The translations under genes and the position numbers were made by a program. The notes beneath the pieces are model-generated. The model saw nothing but the letters and a program-made list of their open reading frames with translations, made no database searches and was not told the DNA's origin. From an uncultured Muribaculaceae bacterium (GTDB lineage: Bacteria; Bacteroidota; Bacteroidia; Bacteroidales; Muribaculaceae), in NCBI GenBank assembly GCA_910587235.1, contig CAJUKD010000001.1, forward strand, positions 62,001-126,000: a stretch of DNA of 64,000 nucleotides. The letters run 5' to 3'. Positions 24,773 through 32,838 of this stretch are shown here, piece by piece. Position 1 is the stretch's first letter. Every line of letters begins with the position of its first letter.

Positions 24773-26290
24773 TTAATCAGCCAGAGGTACGGCGAAGTAG
24801 GCCGAGCGGCCGGAGGGCAGTATACCGGTGATGAACATCACTTTGTCGCGGTCGGAACCCTGACGGAGGCTTTCGTAGATGTCCGTTATCTGCTTTTCGG
24901 AAGCGATGCGGATATTGTTGATGCTCAGGATTATGAACCCTTTGCGTATACCGGCTTTGTAGAAGCGTCCGTCGGGATCGGCTTCTCTGACGCGTACGCC
25001 GGACTTGATAAGCAGGCGGCGGCATGTTTCCTCGTCGACCTTCTCGAATGTGGCTCCGAGAGCGCTTACGTCGTCGCGGCGGCTGATGTCGACTGTTCCG
25101 CGGCTATTGCGCAGGGTGGTCTTGCGACTGAGGCGTTCGCCATCGCGGAAGAAAGAGATTTCGATGTTGTCGCCGGGGCTGTAGCGGGTTATTACCTCCT
25201 GCATCTCGGCTGTGGAACGCACGGGATAGCTGTCGATGGCCACGATTACGTCGCCGGGCTTCAGACCCGTTTCCATGGCGGCGCTGCGGTCTTCCACTTC
25301 AGCCACGTATATGCCTGTGGTCACTCCTTTTATTTTCTTTTCGCTGATAAGTTCCGGCGACAGTTCGACGAAGCGTATGCCGAGGTAGGCTCGCTGCACG
25401 GTGCCGTACTTCTGAAGGTCGGCTGTGACTTTCTGAACTATGGACGTCGGGATGGCGAAAGAGCATCCGGCGTATGTGCCTGTCTGGGAGTAGATGGCTG
25501 TGTTGATGCCTACGAGTTCGCCGCGCAGGTTGACGAGTGCTCCTCCCGAGTTGCCGCGATTGACGGCGGCGTCGGTCTGGATGTAAGCCTCGATGCCTCC
25601 TGCCGACGGTGTGCCTGTCGTGGTGGATATGTTTCGTGCTTTTGCGCTTACGATGCCCGAAGTGACCGTTGATGTGAAGCCGAAAGGATTACCTACGGCA
25701 AGCACCCATTCGCCCAGACGCAAATCCTCGCTGTTGCCCATAGGAATCACGTGGAGATCGGCCGGGGCGTCGATGCGTATAAGAGCGAGGTCGGTGGTGG
25801 GGTCGCTGCCGATCACTGTGGCCTCGAAATTGCGGTTGTCGTTGAGTGTCACTTCCAGACGCTCGGCGTCGGCGATTACGTGGTTGTTTGTTACGATATA
25901 TCCGTCGGCTGAAATGATTACGCCCGAACCGAGTCCTATCTGTTGCTGCTGGGGCTGCTCGCGTTCGGCGCCGCCGTTGTCGTAGCCGCGGCGGTTGCCT
26001 CCGCGGCCCCGGGGAGAGCCGAAGAAGAATTCAAAGAAAGGATCGTCGAAGTAGTTGCCTCCCTGCTGCACGCCTTGTCGGCGGTTGGGAGAGGCGAAAC
26101 TCTTGACACTGACTACGCCGTTGACGGTCGATTCGGCCGCGCGGACAAAATCGTCCTGGGCGATGAAGCGTCCGGGTGCCGGGGTCGTGGTTGCCGGAGT
26201 GGCATCCTGAGCCTGAGTGTGTGTACAAGCCACCGGCATCGCTGCGCCGGCAAGCATAAGTGGAATTGCTGCTAAGATTGCTTTTTTCAT
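24773..26290 (-). CDS. HtrA/DegP-type periplasmic serine protease
   Basis: An exported quality-control protease of 505 residues. The trypsin-like domain has the triad H137 (TNNHVIA), D167 (TTDLALI) and S248 (GNSGGALV), followed by two PDZ domains (about 300-390 and 410-500). The N-terminus is hydrophobic; a Cys at 22 in PVACTH could mark either a lipoprotein or an ordinary signal peptide. Residues about 91-117 form an unusual low-complexity linker rich in G, R and Q, placed where DegP has its LA loop. A promoter box lies at 26398. The stop codon touches the end of the repeat element at 24247-24772. Confidence 0.94.
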   Translation of the reverse strand: MKKAILAAIPLMLAGAAMPVACTHTQAQDATPATTTPAPGRFIAQDDFVRAAESTVNGVVSVKSFASPNRRQGVQQGGNYFDDPFFEFFFGSPRGRGGNRRGYDNGGAEREQPQQQQIGLGSGVIISADGYIVTNNHVIADAERLEVTLNDNRNFEATVIGSDPTTDLALIRIDAPADLHVIPMGNSEDLRLGEWVLAVGNPFGFTSTVTSGIVSAKARNISTTTGTPSAGGIEAYIQTDAAVNRGNSGGALVNLRGELVGINTAIYSQTGTYAGCSFAIPTSIVQKVTADLQKYGTVQRAYLGIRFVELSPELISEKKIKGVTTGIYVAEVEDRSAAMETGLKPGDVIVAIDSYPVRSTAEMQEVITRYSPGDNIEISFFRDGERLSRKTTLRNSRGTVDISRRDDVSALGATFEKVDEETCRRLLIKSGVRVREADPDGRFYKAGIRKGFIILSINNIRIASEKQITDIYESLRQGSDRDKVMFITGILPSGRSAYFAVPLAD

Positions 26291-26337
26291 AATGAATATA
26301 GTGTGATTGTAGTTTTGTCAGATGATAAAAGAAGGAA

Positions 26338-26361
26338 TTTAGAGTGCCAAGGCACGTCGCT
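26338..26361. repeat. Short copy of the dispersed repeat
   Basis: Contains TTTAGAG followed by TGCCAAGGCACGTC, matching the palindromic core GTGCCGTGGCACGTC of the larger copies. Confidence 0.45.
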
Positions 26362-26397
26362 ATTCCTCGATTATGCATGTAGTCTGTCCTTTTGATT

Positions 26398-26406
26398 GCA
26401 AATATA
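26398..26406 (-). promoter_or_regulatory. -7 promoter box for htrA
   Basis: Minus strand reads TATATTTGC, an exact TAnnTTTGC, predicting a leader of about 100 bases. Confidence 0.5.
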
Positions 26407-26632
26407 ATGCAAGGTTTAGCAATATAGGAAAAAAGTACCCGAATCTTAGTGATTTTTTAATGTTAACATTTGCTTTTAACATTTGGCGCTGCCACTTTGT
26501 CAGTCCGGCATAGGCGTATATATAATGAGTCCCGGATATGAATTTTTTATGTCTGCAGACAACCGAAACGCATCTGTGGGTGTTGTGTATATATCAAATG
26601 AAAAAAACAATATTGACACACACATTTACGAT

Positions 26633-27109
26633 ATGAAAGAAATAGCACTTGTAGGCACCAATTGCCGTGTATTTGCCGATGTTGCAGGCGAACTTCTCGC
26701 GAACGGACTCAGCGTCAACGCGATGTTGGATTTTCCGGAGAAGCTTATGTTTGCCGACGACCGTCTGACCGTGACTCACGCCGATCTCGCACGCCATCAG
26801 TCGATGGTCGATGCTTTCCGGGGCTACCACGACGTGGTGCTGACCTATAACGATGACTTGAGCGACCATTATACGAACGATCTTACTCTCCGTTACTTTG
26901 TAGATACCGTACATGCCGCGCGCGAGGCCGGGGTGGCTCGTGTGGTGGTGGTCGGAGCGCCTGAGTCGGAGGCATTCTTTGTGAGCGATCTTCGCCGCCT
27001 CGACGACATAGACTGGGTGTTCATCTCGACCGAAGGCGACTATCCCGTCCGTGCAACCCGCGAAGTGATTGAACCGTCGTTCCACAAGGAAGTGTTCGCA
27101 GAAGGCTGA
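26633..27109 (+). CDS. Small Rossmann-like protein of unknown function
   Basis: The ATG at 26633 gives 158 residues beginning MKEIALVGTN, a beta strand and turn typical of NAD(P)-binding short-chain or NmrA-like proteins; the open frame begins earlier (26483) but the upstream part is not protein-like. Strands ARVVVVGAP and DWVFISTEGDYPVR fit the core of such a fold, and YNDDLSDHYTND lies where a substrate loop would be. The dinucleotide motif is degenerate (no GxxGxxG), and the protein is short, so binding of a nucleotide is not certain. A terminator follows at 27157. The neighbours give no hint of role. Confidence 0.6.
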   Translation: MKEIALVGTNCRVFADVAGELLANGLSVNAMLDFPEKLMFADDRLTVTHADLARHQSMVDAFRGYHDVVLTYNDDLSDHYTNDLTLRYFVDTVHAAREAGVARVVVVGAPESEAFFVSDLRRLDDIDWVFISTEGDYPVRATREVIEPSFHKEVFAEG

Positions 27110-27156
27110 TAATAGAGTCTTTTTTATTCTCATTCGCCTTTCTCCTCTGTGAACGG

Positions 27157-27184
27157 GGCGCCGTGCCGGAACACGCACGGCGCC
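27157..27184 (+). terminator. Terminator after the Rossmann-like gene
   Basis: GGCGCCGTGC (27157-27166) pairs perfectly with GCACGGCGCC (27175-27184), followed by TTTTT. Confidence 0.85.
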
Positions 27185-27200
27185 TTTTTCATATACAACG

Positions 27201-27240
27201 TCAGCGGCCGGAATCCGATAAAGGATATTCCGGCCGCTGA
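27201..27240 (-). terminator. Strong hairpin after efp
   Basis: TCAGCGGCCGGAAT and ATTCCGGCCGCTGA form a perfect 14-bp stem just beyond the efp stop. It lacks a T tract on the minus strand, so termination may be partial. Confidence 0.55.
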
Positions 27241-27268
27241 TGTTGTGACGTGGGATGTGTCCCGGCTC

Positions 27269-27835
27269 TTATGCCTTGATGCGCTCTACGTAGGAACCGT
27301 CGCGGGTGTCGACACGCACTTTGTCGCCTATGTTGCAGAAGAGGGGTACGCGGATTTCAGCTCCGGTTTCCACTGTTGCGGGCTTGAGGGTGTTGGTGGC
27401 GGTGTCGCCCTTTATGCCGGGTTCGGTGTATGTGATTTCGAGAACGACGCTGGTGGGCATTTCGCATGTCAGGATGGTGTCGGAAGCTGCGTGTACCATA
27501 GCTTCGCAGATGTCGCCTTCCTTGAGGAACTGTACGCCGTCGATGCTTTCGCCGGGGATTGCTACCTGTTCGAAAGTTTCGGTGTGCATGAAGTTGTAGC
27601 CCATGTCGTCCTTGTAAAGGAACTGGTAGGGACGGCGTTCGATGCGTACTTCCTCAACCTTTACACCTGAGTTCCAGGTTTTGTCGAGGATGCGGCCTGT
27701 CTTGACGTTCTTCAGTTTTGTGCGTACGAAAGCCGGGCCTTTGCCGGGTTTTACGTGGAGGAATTCAACGATAAAGAAGTAGTTGCCGTCGATGTCGAGG
27801 CACATACCGTTTTTGAAATCAGCTGTTGTTGCCAT
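27269..27835 (-). CDS. efp: Translation elongation factor P
   Basis: Relieves ribosomes stalled at consecutive prolines. At 188 residues it has the three beta-barrel domains of EF-P. The tip loop reads VKPGKGPAFVR with K32 in PGKG, the residue that is modified in species with EpmA or similar enzymes. Domain III ends in RVDTRDGSYVERI, the usual C-terminus. It has its own promoter at 27916-27947 and a hairpin after the stop. No modification-enzyme gene is adjacent. Confidence 0.97.
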   Translation of the reverse strand: MATTADFKNGMCLDIDGNYFFIVEFLHVKPGKGPAFVRTKLKNVKTGRILDKTWNSGVKVEEVRIERRPYQFLYKDDMGYNFMHTETFEQVAIPGESIDGVQFLKEGDICEAMVHAASDTILTCEMPTSVVLEITYTEPGIKGDTATNTLKPATVETGAEIRVPLFCNIGDKVRVDTRDGSYVERIKA

Positions 27836-27915
27836 AAATTATATTGTAGTTCAGTTATATGATTGATTTATTTGTCTGATTGCGTGCCAACTGCGCGTAA
27901 GCGTCGTTTGCGGCT

Positions 27916-27947
27916 GCAAAGATACGAAAAAATCGGACAAATACCAA
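27916..27947 (-). promoter_or_regulatory. Promoter of efp
   Basis: Minus-strand TATCTTTGC (27916-27924) with TTG (27945-27947) 20 bases upstream: a good match to the Bacteroidetes -33/-7 pattern. The leader would be about 75 bases. Confidence 0.65.
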
Positions 27948-27977
27948 TTCGCGCTTTATCGGCCGTGCGTGCGGCTG

Positions 27978-29015
27978 TCAGCGCCGTATATTGCCGGGGG
28001 CTGTCAGTATGTGGTACATCAGATCGTGGAACAGGCGGTGTTCGTTCTGCCGCGAACCCACGCCTTTGCTTTTTGTGTCGAAATCGCGTATGGCCGATAT
28101 GATTTCTATAAGCTGGAAGGGATTGTAGCGGGCCATGCCTTCGCGGTAGCGTCGGAGCTGTATGGGGTGGCGCAGTTTGAAAAGAGCCATCAGAGCGGAG
28201 TCGCCACGGTCGGGAGAGTAGTAGGCCACCAACAGGTCGGCAAAGAAATTGAATACATTTGTAGTTACCATCACCAGCGGCGCCGACTTGGGATTGCTGC
28301 GGAAGTAGGCTATGATGCGGAACACTTTGGCCGCGTCTTTGACGGCGAGTGCATCGACCAGTTCGAAAGTATTATATTCCTTGCTGATGCCGATATTGCG
28401 CTCTATGGCTTCGGGTGTGACTGCAGCTCCTGGCCCGAGAATGCCTGCCAGTTTGTCGATTTCGTTGTGGAGGCGGCTGAGGTCGTTGCCTATGAATTCG
28501 CATAGCATTTCAAGCGATTTCTGTTCGGCTGTCAGCCCTTTGTTTTTTATGTATCCGGCTATTGCCGCGGGCACTTGATAGTCTTTTAGCTTTTTTGATT
28601 CGAATACGACTCCTTTTGCCGAGTTTATCGCTTTTATGAGGTCCTTGGCTTTTGCCTCGGCGCCCCGGCAGCAGATTACCAGGATAGTAGTGGGGGAGGG
28701 AGAACCGGCATATGCGGCGAGTTTGTTGAGCTTTGCCGCCGGAACGGCCTGCGCTTCTTTGAGGATCACCACCTGGCGGTCGGCCATCATTGGCATGCGG
28801 TGGCACAATTCGCTGACGGCGGCAGGCTCGACGTCGGGGGCGTAGAGGGTGTACTGGTTGAATGCTTTTTCGTCGTCGCCGAGTATTTTGTCGAATTCGT
28901 CGACAAGTGCGTCTATATAATAGCCTTCTTCGCCGTGGAGCAGATAAACGGGAGCGTATTGCCGGCGGGATAGGTCGGAGCGTATGCTGTCGAATGTGGC
29001 TGATGCTTGTGCCAT
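27978..29015 (-). CDS. holA: DNA polymerase III subunit delta
   Basis: The clamp-loader wrench subunit that opens the beta sliding clamp. The ATG at 29015 gives 345 residues beginning MAQASATFDS; an upstream frame extension is not HolA-like. Family features are visible: a degenerate AAA+ fold opening with YAPVYLLHGEEGYYID, the clamp-binding stretch LCHRMPMM at about 70, and the conserved NDLSRLHNEIDKL helix in the second half. It is divergent from the HsdR-N gene with only 47 bases between the starts, so the two share a promoter region. Confidence 0.92.
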   Translation of the reverse strand: MAQASATFDSIRSDLSRRQYAPVYLLHGEEGYYIDALVDEFDKILGDDEKAFNQYTLYAPDVEPAAVSELCHRMPMMADRQVVILKEAQAVPAAKLNKLAAYAGSPSPTTILVICCRGAEAKAKDLIKAINSAKGVVFESKKLKDYQVPAAIAGYIKNKGLTAEQKSLEMLCEFIGNDLSRLHNEIDKLAGILGPGAAVTPEAIERNIGISKEYNTFELVDALAVKDAAKVFRIIAYFRSNPKSAPLVMVTTNVFNFFADLLVAYYSPDRGDSALMALFKLRHPIQLRRYREGMARYNPFQLIEIISAIRDFDTKSKGVGSRQNEHRLFHDLMYHILTAPGNIRR

Positions 29016-29022
29016 GTGGAAA

Positions 29023-29031
29023 TATTTTTGT
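29023..29031 (+). promoter_or_regulatory. -7 promoter box for the HsdR-N domain gene
   Basis: TATTTTTGT fits TAnnTTTG plus T. It lies in the 47-base gap between two divergent genes, about 31 bases before the ATG at 29063. Confidence 0.45.
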
Positions 29032-29062
29032 AAATTTACAACAAAAATCCGAATCACGCATA

Positions 29063-29518
29063 ATGACTCCGCTAAATCTCCCGCCTTTTGAAATCGCTTT
29101 GCGCGACAGTGACGCCGGCACAGAGGTCTATGATCCTTTGCGCCGTAAATGGGTGGCGCTGACTCCTGAGGAATGGGTGCGGCAGCATTTTGTCAACTTT
29201 CTCGTCGCGGACCGTGGCTTTCCGTCGGTGCTGATGGCGAATGAGATAGGCCTGAAGCTGAATTCAATGACGCGGCGTTGCGATACTGTGGTTTTCGACC
29301 GCAGCCTGCACCCTTTGGTGATAGTGGAGTACAAAGCACCGACGGTGGCGGTGACACAGAAGGTTTTCGACCAGATCGCGCGTTACAATATGGTGCTTGA
29401 TGCTCCGCTTCTTGTCGTGAGCAATGGTCTGAGGCATTATTGCTGCCGGTTCGACCGCTCGGCCGGAACATACGCTTTTCTGCGCGATATACCGTATTGG
29501 AGCGCAATTGCTCCGTAA
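29063..29518 (+). CDS. Orphan HsdR N-terminal (PD-(D/E)XK nuclease-like) domain protein
   Basis: A 151-residue protein that consists only of the domain found at the N-terminus of type I restriction HsdR subunits. The nuclease core can be placed: E61, D74 in RCDTVVF, and E89-x-K91 in VEYKAP, followed by a conserved Gln in VTQKVFDQI. There is no helicase motor and no hsdM or hsdS nearby, so it is not a restriction system. It stands between holA and asd, which suggests a housekeeping DNA role, but that is inference. The start follows a clear promoter box. Confidence 0.8.
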   Translation: MTPLNLPPFEIALRDSDAGTEVYDPLRRKWVALTPEEWVRQHFVNFLVADRGFPSVLMANEIGLKLNSMTRRCDTVVFDRSLHPLVIVEYKAPTVAVTQKVFDQIARYNMVLDAPLLVVSNGLRHYCCRFDRSAGTYAFLRDIPYWSAIAP

Positions 29519-29542
29519 TTCAAAAAATATGTGTAACTTTGC
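29508..29542 (+). promoter_or_regulatory. Promoter of asd
   Basis: TTG at 29508-29510 and TAACTTTGC at 29534-29542, 23 bases apart. The leader before the ATG at 29614 would be about 68 bases. Confidence 0.55.
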
Positions 29543-29613
29543 AAGTTGAAATAAAGAAACAGAAACAACGCTTATAATCATAAGTTACATCTATTTAATC
29601 TATCAGGGTATAA

Positions 29614-30624
29614 ATGAACGTTGCAATAGTCGGCGCTTCGGGCGCTGTCGGTCAGGAATTCCTCAGAGTGCTGGAATCAACAGCTTTTCCTGTGGACGAA
29701 CTCCGTCTTTTCGGTTCGGCGCGCAGTGCCGGACGTTTTTATGATTTTGCCGGCCGGCGGATTCAGGTCAGGGAGCTGACATCCAACCCCGATGACTTTG
29801 CCGGTATTGATTTCGCTTTTGTTTCAGCCGGTGCCGGAGTTTCGCGCGACTATGCCGGTGTAATAACTTCGGGAGGAGCGATAATGATAGATAATTCCAG
29901 CGCGTTCCGCATGGAAGCCGATGTCCCTCTGGTTGTTCCGGAAGTTAATGGTGACGATGCCTTGACGGCTCCGCGTGGCATAATAGCCAATCCTAACTGT
30001 ACGACCATACAGATGGTGGTGGCTCTCAAGCCTATAGCCGACCTTTCGCCCATACGCCGCGTGCATGTGTCGACATATCAGGCTGCCAGCGGTGCGGGAG
30101 CGAGCGGTATGGAAGAGCTTGAGGCGCAGACCCGCCAGCTTGTAGGCGGCGAGGTTCCGACTGTTGATAAATTCGCATGGCAGCTTGCGTTCAATCTTAT
30201 TCCGCATATCGACACTTTTACAGACAACGGCTACACCCGAGAGGAGATGAAGATGCACTTCGAAACGAAGAAAATCATGCATGCCCCGGAGCTGGAAGTA
30301 AGCGCCACCTGTGTGCGTGTGCCTGTCATGCGTGCCCACAGCGAGGCTATCTGGGTGGAAACGGAAGAGCCGGTGGGTGTTGACGCCGCGCGCAAAGCCT
30401 TTGCGAAAGCTGATGGCGTGGTGCTTGTGGATAACCCTGCGGCCAAATCTTATCCCATGCCTCTCGACTGCGCGGGACTCGATCCGGTGTTTGTCGGACG
30501 TGTGCGTGCTGATCTTGCTAATCCGCGCGGGCTTACTTTTTGGACTGTCAGCGACCAGATCCGGAAGGGTGCCGCCCTCAATGCCGTGCAGATAGCGCAA
30601 TATATAATATCCCGACGCCGCTGA
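29614..30624 (+). CDS. asd: Aspartate-semialdehyde dehydrogenase
   Basis: Makes aspartate semialdehyde from aspartyl phosphate with NADPH, the branch to lysine/diaminopimelate, threonine and methionine. It has 336 residues. The nucleotide motif GASGAVGQEFLR is at 7-18 and the catalytic C129 sits in NPNCTTIQM. Later motifs include YQAASGAGASGMEEL, and the catalytic His lies in VPVMRAHSEA. It is monocistronic by appearance: own promoter upstream, and 54 bases before the antiporter. It acts upstream of dapF, which is 14 kb away. Confidence 0.96.
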   Translation: MNVAIVGASGAVGQEFLRVLESTAFPVDELRLFGSARSAGRFYDFAGRRIQVRELTSNPDDFAGIDFAFVSAGAGVSRDYAGVITSGGAIMIDNSSAFRMEADVPLVVPEVNGDDALTAPRGIIANPNCTTIQMVVALKPIADLSPIRRVHVSTYQAASGAGASGMEELEAQTRQLVGGEVPTVDKFAWQLAFNLIPHIDTFTDNGYTREEMKMHFETKKIMHAPELEVSATCVRVPVMRAHSEAIWVETEEPVGVDAARKAFAKADGVVLVDNPAAKSYPMPLDCAGLDPVFVGRVRADLANPRGLTFWTVSDQIRKGAALNAVQIAQYIISRRR

Positions 30625-30678
30625 CAGATCCTCCGTCACGCCTGTGTCAGGGCGAGGCGTATTTAGACAAAAGAAAGA

Positions 30679-32838
30679 ATGGTGATACTATCGCATCCAC
30701 TCGTTACACAACCGGTTCAGATTTTTTTTATTGTACTGGTAATCATTCTTTTTGCGCCTATTCTGCTCAATAAGCTTAAAATTCCGCACATCATAGGCAT
30801 GATTGTGGCCGGTGTTGTCATCGGGCCATACGGTTTTAATGTGCTCGACAACGATTCCAGTTTTGCGGTGTTCGGGCAGGTGGGACTTCTTTATCTGATG
30901 TTCCTTGCCGGCTTGGAAATCGACATGTTCCACCTGCGCCTTAACCTGCGCCGCGGACTGTCGTTCGGCATACTGACTCTTGTCATCCCTCTTTTGCTCG
31001 GTGTGCTTTCGAGTGTGTATATTCTTGGCCAGAGTTGGCTGACGGCAATGCTGCTCGGAGCCATGTATGCTTCCCATACTTTGATTTCGTACCCGGTTGC
31101 CGCACGTTTCGGCATCACAAAATCACCGGCTGTGCTTATAGCCATAGTGGGGACTATCATCGCTGTCGTGGGCGCCCTGCTGGTGCTTGCCGCTACTGTG
31201 AATATCGGCAGGGAAGGCGTCTTCGATATAGGAGTGCTGTTGTGGCTGGTGCTGAAGATGTTGCTCTGGCTTGCCGCTATCGTCTATGCTTTTCCCCGCA
31301 TGGCGCGCTATTTCTTCAAGACTTACAGCGACAAGGTGACGCAGTATGTGTTCGTCTTGGCGCTTGTGTTTCTGGCGTCGTGGACAGCGCAGATCGTTGG
31401 CGTCGAGCCTGTGCTCGGTGCTTTCATGAGTGGTTTGATACTCAATCGCTATGTGCCGCCGGCATCGCCTCTGATGAGTTCTATAGAATTTGTCGGCAAT
31501 GCTTTGTTCATTCCTTATTTCCTGATCAGCGTCGGCATGATGATAAATGTGCGTGTGCTTGCCAATGCCGACACCCTCGGGTTCTCTCTCGTGATGCTCG
31601 TGGTGGCTTTGCTCGGAAAATGGCTGCCGGCTTTCATAGCGCGCCGCCGCGACGGACTCAGCGCAGCGGGCGGGCGTGTGCTTTTCGGTCTTACAGCCGC
31701 GCACACTGCGGTGGCTCTTGCCGTTGTCACACTGGGCTACAACATGCACATGCTCGACGAAAAAGTGCTTAACAGCACCATACTCGTGATTCTCGTGACC
31801 TGTGCGTTGGCTCCTATAATCACGGCTACAGCGGCATCGAAGCTTAAAGTCGAGATGATGGCAGACGACGAACACCGTATGCTACGACGTACGCGCGTGA
31901 ACAACACTCTTATCACGGTTGCAAACCCTGTCACTGCCGGCTCGTTGGTAGAAATGGCGGTGCTTATGCGCAATGACCGCGGCAGTCATAATTTCTACGC
32001 GATTCATGTGCGCAGCGAAAATTCGCAGGCCGCCAGGACTATTTCGGCGAACTCGCTTGACGAAGCCAGGCGTTCGGCATCGAGTGCCGATGTCACTCTT
32101 ACGGGACTCGACCGCTATGACCTCAACATAGTCACAGGCGTACTGAACGCTATAGAGGAGCGCGATATAACAGAGATTTTCCTTGGAATGCATCGGCGAA
32201 CCACAGTGATAGATTCATTCTTCGGTTCCAAGGTAGAGCAACTATTGCGTTCCACCAACCGTATGCTTATCCTGACCCGTTGCTTCATTCCTCCGGCTAC
32301 GCTGACGCGCATCGTTGTGTGGGTTCCTGCCGGGGCGCAGTATGAAACGGGATTCAGCCGCTGGGTGCGGGCTATCGCGCGTCTGACGCGTCAGGTCGGC
32401 TGTCGTGTAATTTTCTGTAGCCGGGGCGATATTCAGCCGTTGATACGCGGTGTGTTGTATCAGGAGAACTACGGAATACGCTGCGAATTCCGTACGTTCG
32501 AGAGCAACGACGATTTCGTGTTGCTCTCGAACAAGATTCTCGACGATGATCTGTTTGTTGTCATCGGTGCACGCCCGCAGTCGGTGTCGTTCAATGCCGA
32601 TATGTCGGAAATGCCGAACTTCCTGCAGCGCTATTTTTCTCAGAATAATATTATGGTCATCTATCCGGAGCAGTTCGGGGAGGTGCCTGCGCTGACGAGC
32701 TTTGTCGATCCTATGGCTTCGGACATAGCCACGCTTCCGTCGCCATGGTTGCGCCGTCTGCACACCAGGCTGGCATATATTGCCGCACGATTTGTCAAAC
32801 CCGGACGGCGCCGTCGTCGCTCAAAAATCGAACTTTAG
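30679..32838 (+). CDS. Kef-type cation:proton antiporter (CPA2) with cytoplasmic C-terminal domain
   Basis: An inner-membrane monovalent-cation/proton antiporter of 719 residues. About 12-13 hydrophobic helices fill 10-400, with the CPA2 pattern GLLYLMFLAGLEIDM near 70 and GAMYASHTLISYPV containing the family's inner-helix segment. The C-terminal 300 residues are soluble and look like a UspA-type regulatory domain rather than the RCK/TrkA-N domain of KefC, so potassium efflux gated by glutathione is not implied. Its stop codon overlaps the stop of the opposite gene (32835-32837). Confidence 0.85.
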   Translation: MVILSHPLVTQPVQIFFIVLVIILFAPILLNKLKIPHIIGMIVAGVVIGPYGFNVLDNDSSFAVFGQVGLLYLMFLAGLEIDMFHLRLNLRRGLSFGILTLVIPLLLGVLSSVYILGQSWLTAMLLGAMYASHTLISYPVAARFGITKSPAVLIAIVGTIIAVVGALLVLAATVNIGREGVFDIGVLLWLVLKMLLWLAAIVYAFPRMARYFFKTYSDKVTQYVFVLALVFLASWTAQIVGVEPVLGAFMSGLILNRYVPPASPLMSSIEFVGNALFIPYFLISVGMMINVRVLANADTLGFSLVMLVVALLGKWLPAFIARRRDGLSAAGGRVLFGLTAAHTAVALAVVTLGYNMHMLDEKVLNSTILVILVTCALAPIITATAASKLKVEMMADDEHRMLRRTRVNNTLITVANPVTAGSLVEMAVLMRNDRGSHNFYAIHVRSENSQAARTISANSLDEARRSASSADVTLTGLDRYDLNIVTGVLNAIEERDITEIFLGMHRRTTVIDSFFGSKVEQLLRSTNRMLILTRCFIPPATLTRIVVWVPAGAQYETGFSRWVRAIARLTRQVGCRVIFCSRGDIQPLIRGVLYQENYGIRCEFRTFESNDDFVLLSNKILDDDLFVVIGARPQSVSFNADMSEMPNFLQRYFSQNNIMVIYPEQFGEVPALTSFVDPMASDIATLPSPWLRRLHTRLAYIAARFVKPGRRRRRSKIEL

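Larger units (their letters stand above)
26291..26632. other. 342-base divergent intergenic region
   Basis: Holds a short repeat copy (26338-26361), the htrA promoter box (26398-26406), and two copies of TTAACATTTG at about 26463 and 26476. The right part is open in the frame of the next gene, but lacks coding character. Otherwise I see nothing in it. Confidence 0.5.

Noticed and set aside
26463..26486. Tandem TTAACATTTG as promoter
   Set aside because: Spacing is TAnnnTTTG, one base too long for the -7 box, and no gene start is at the right distance.
29063..29518. Restriction-modification system
   Set aside because: Only the HsdR N-terminal domain is present; no methylase, specificity subunit or helicase in the window.
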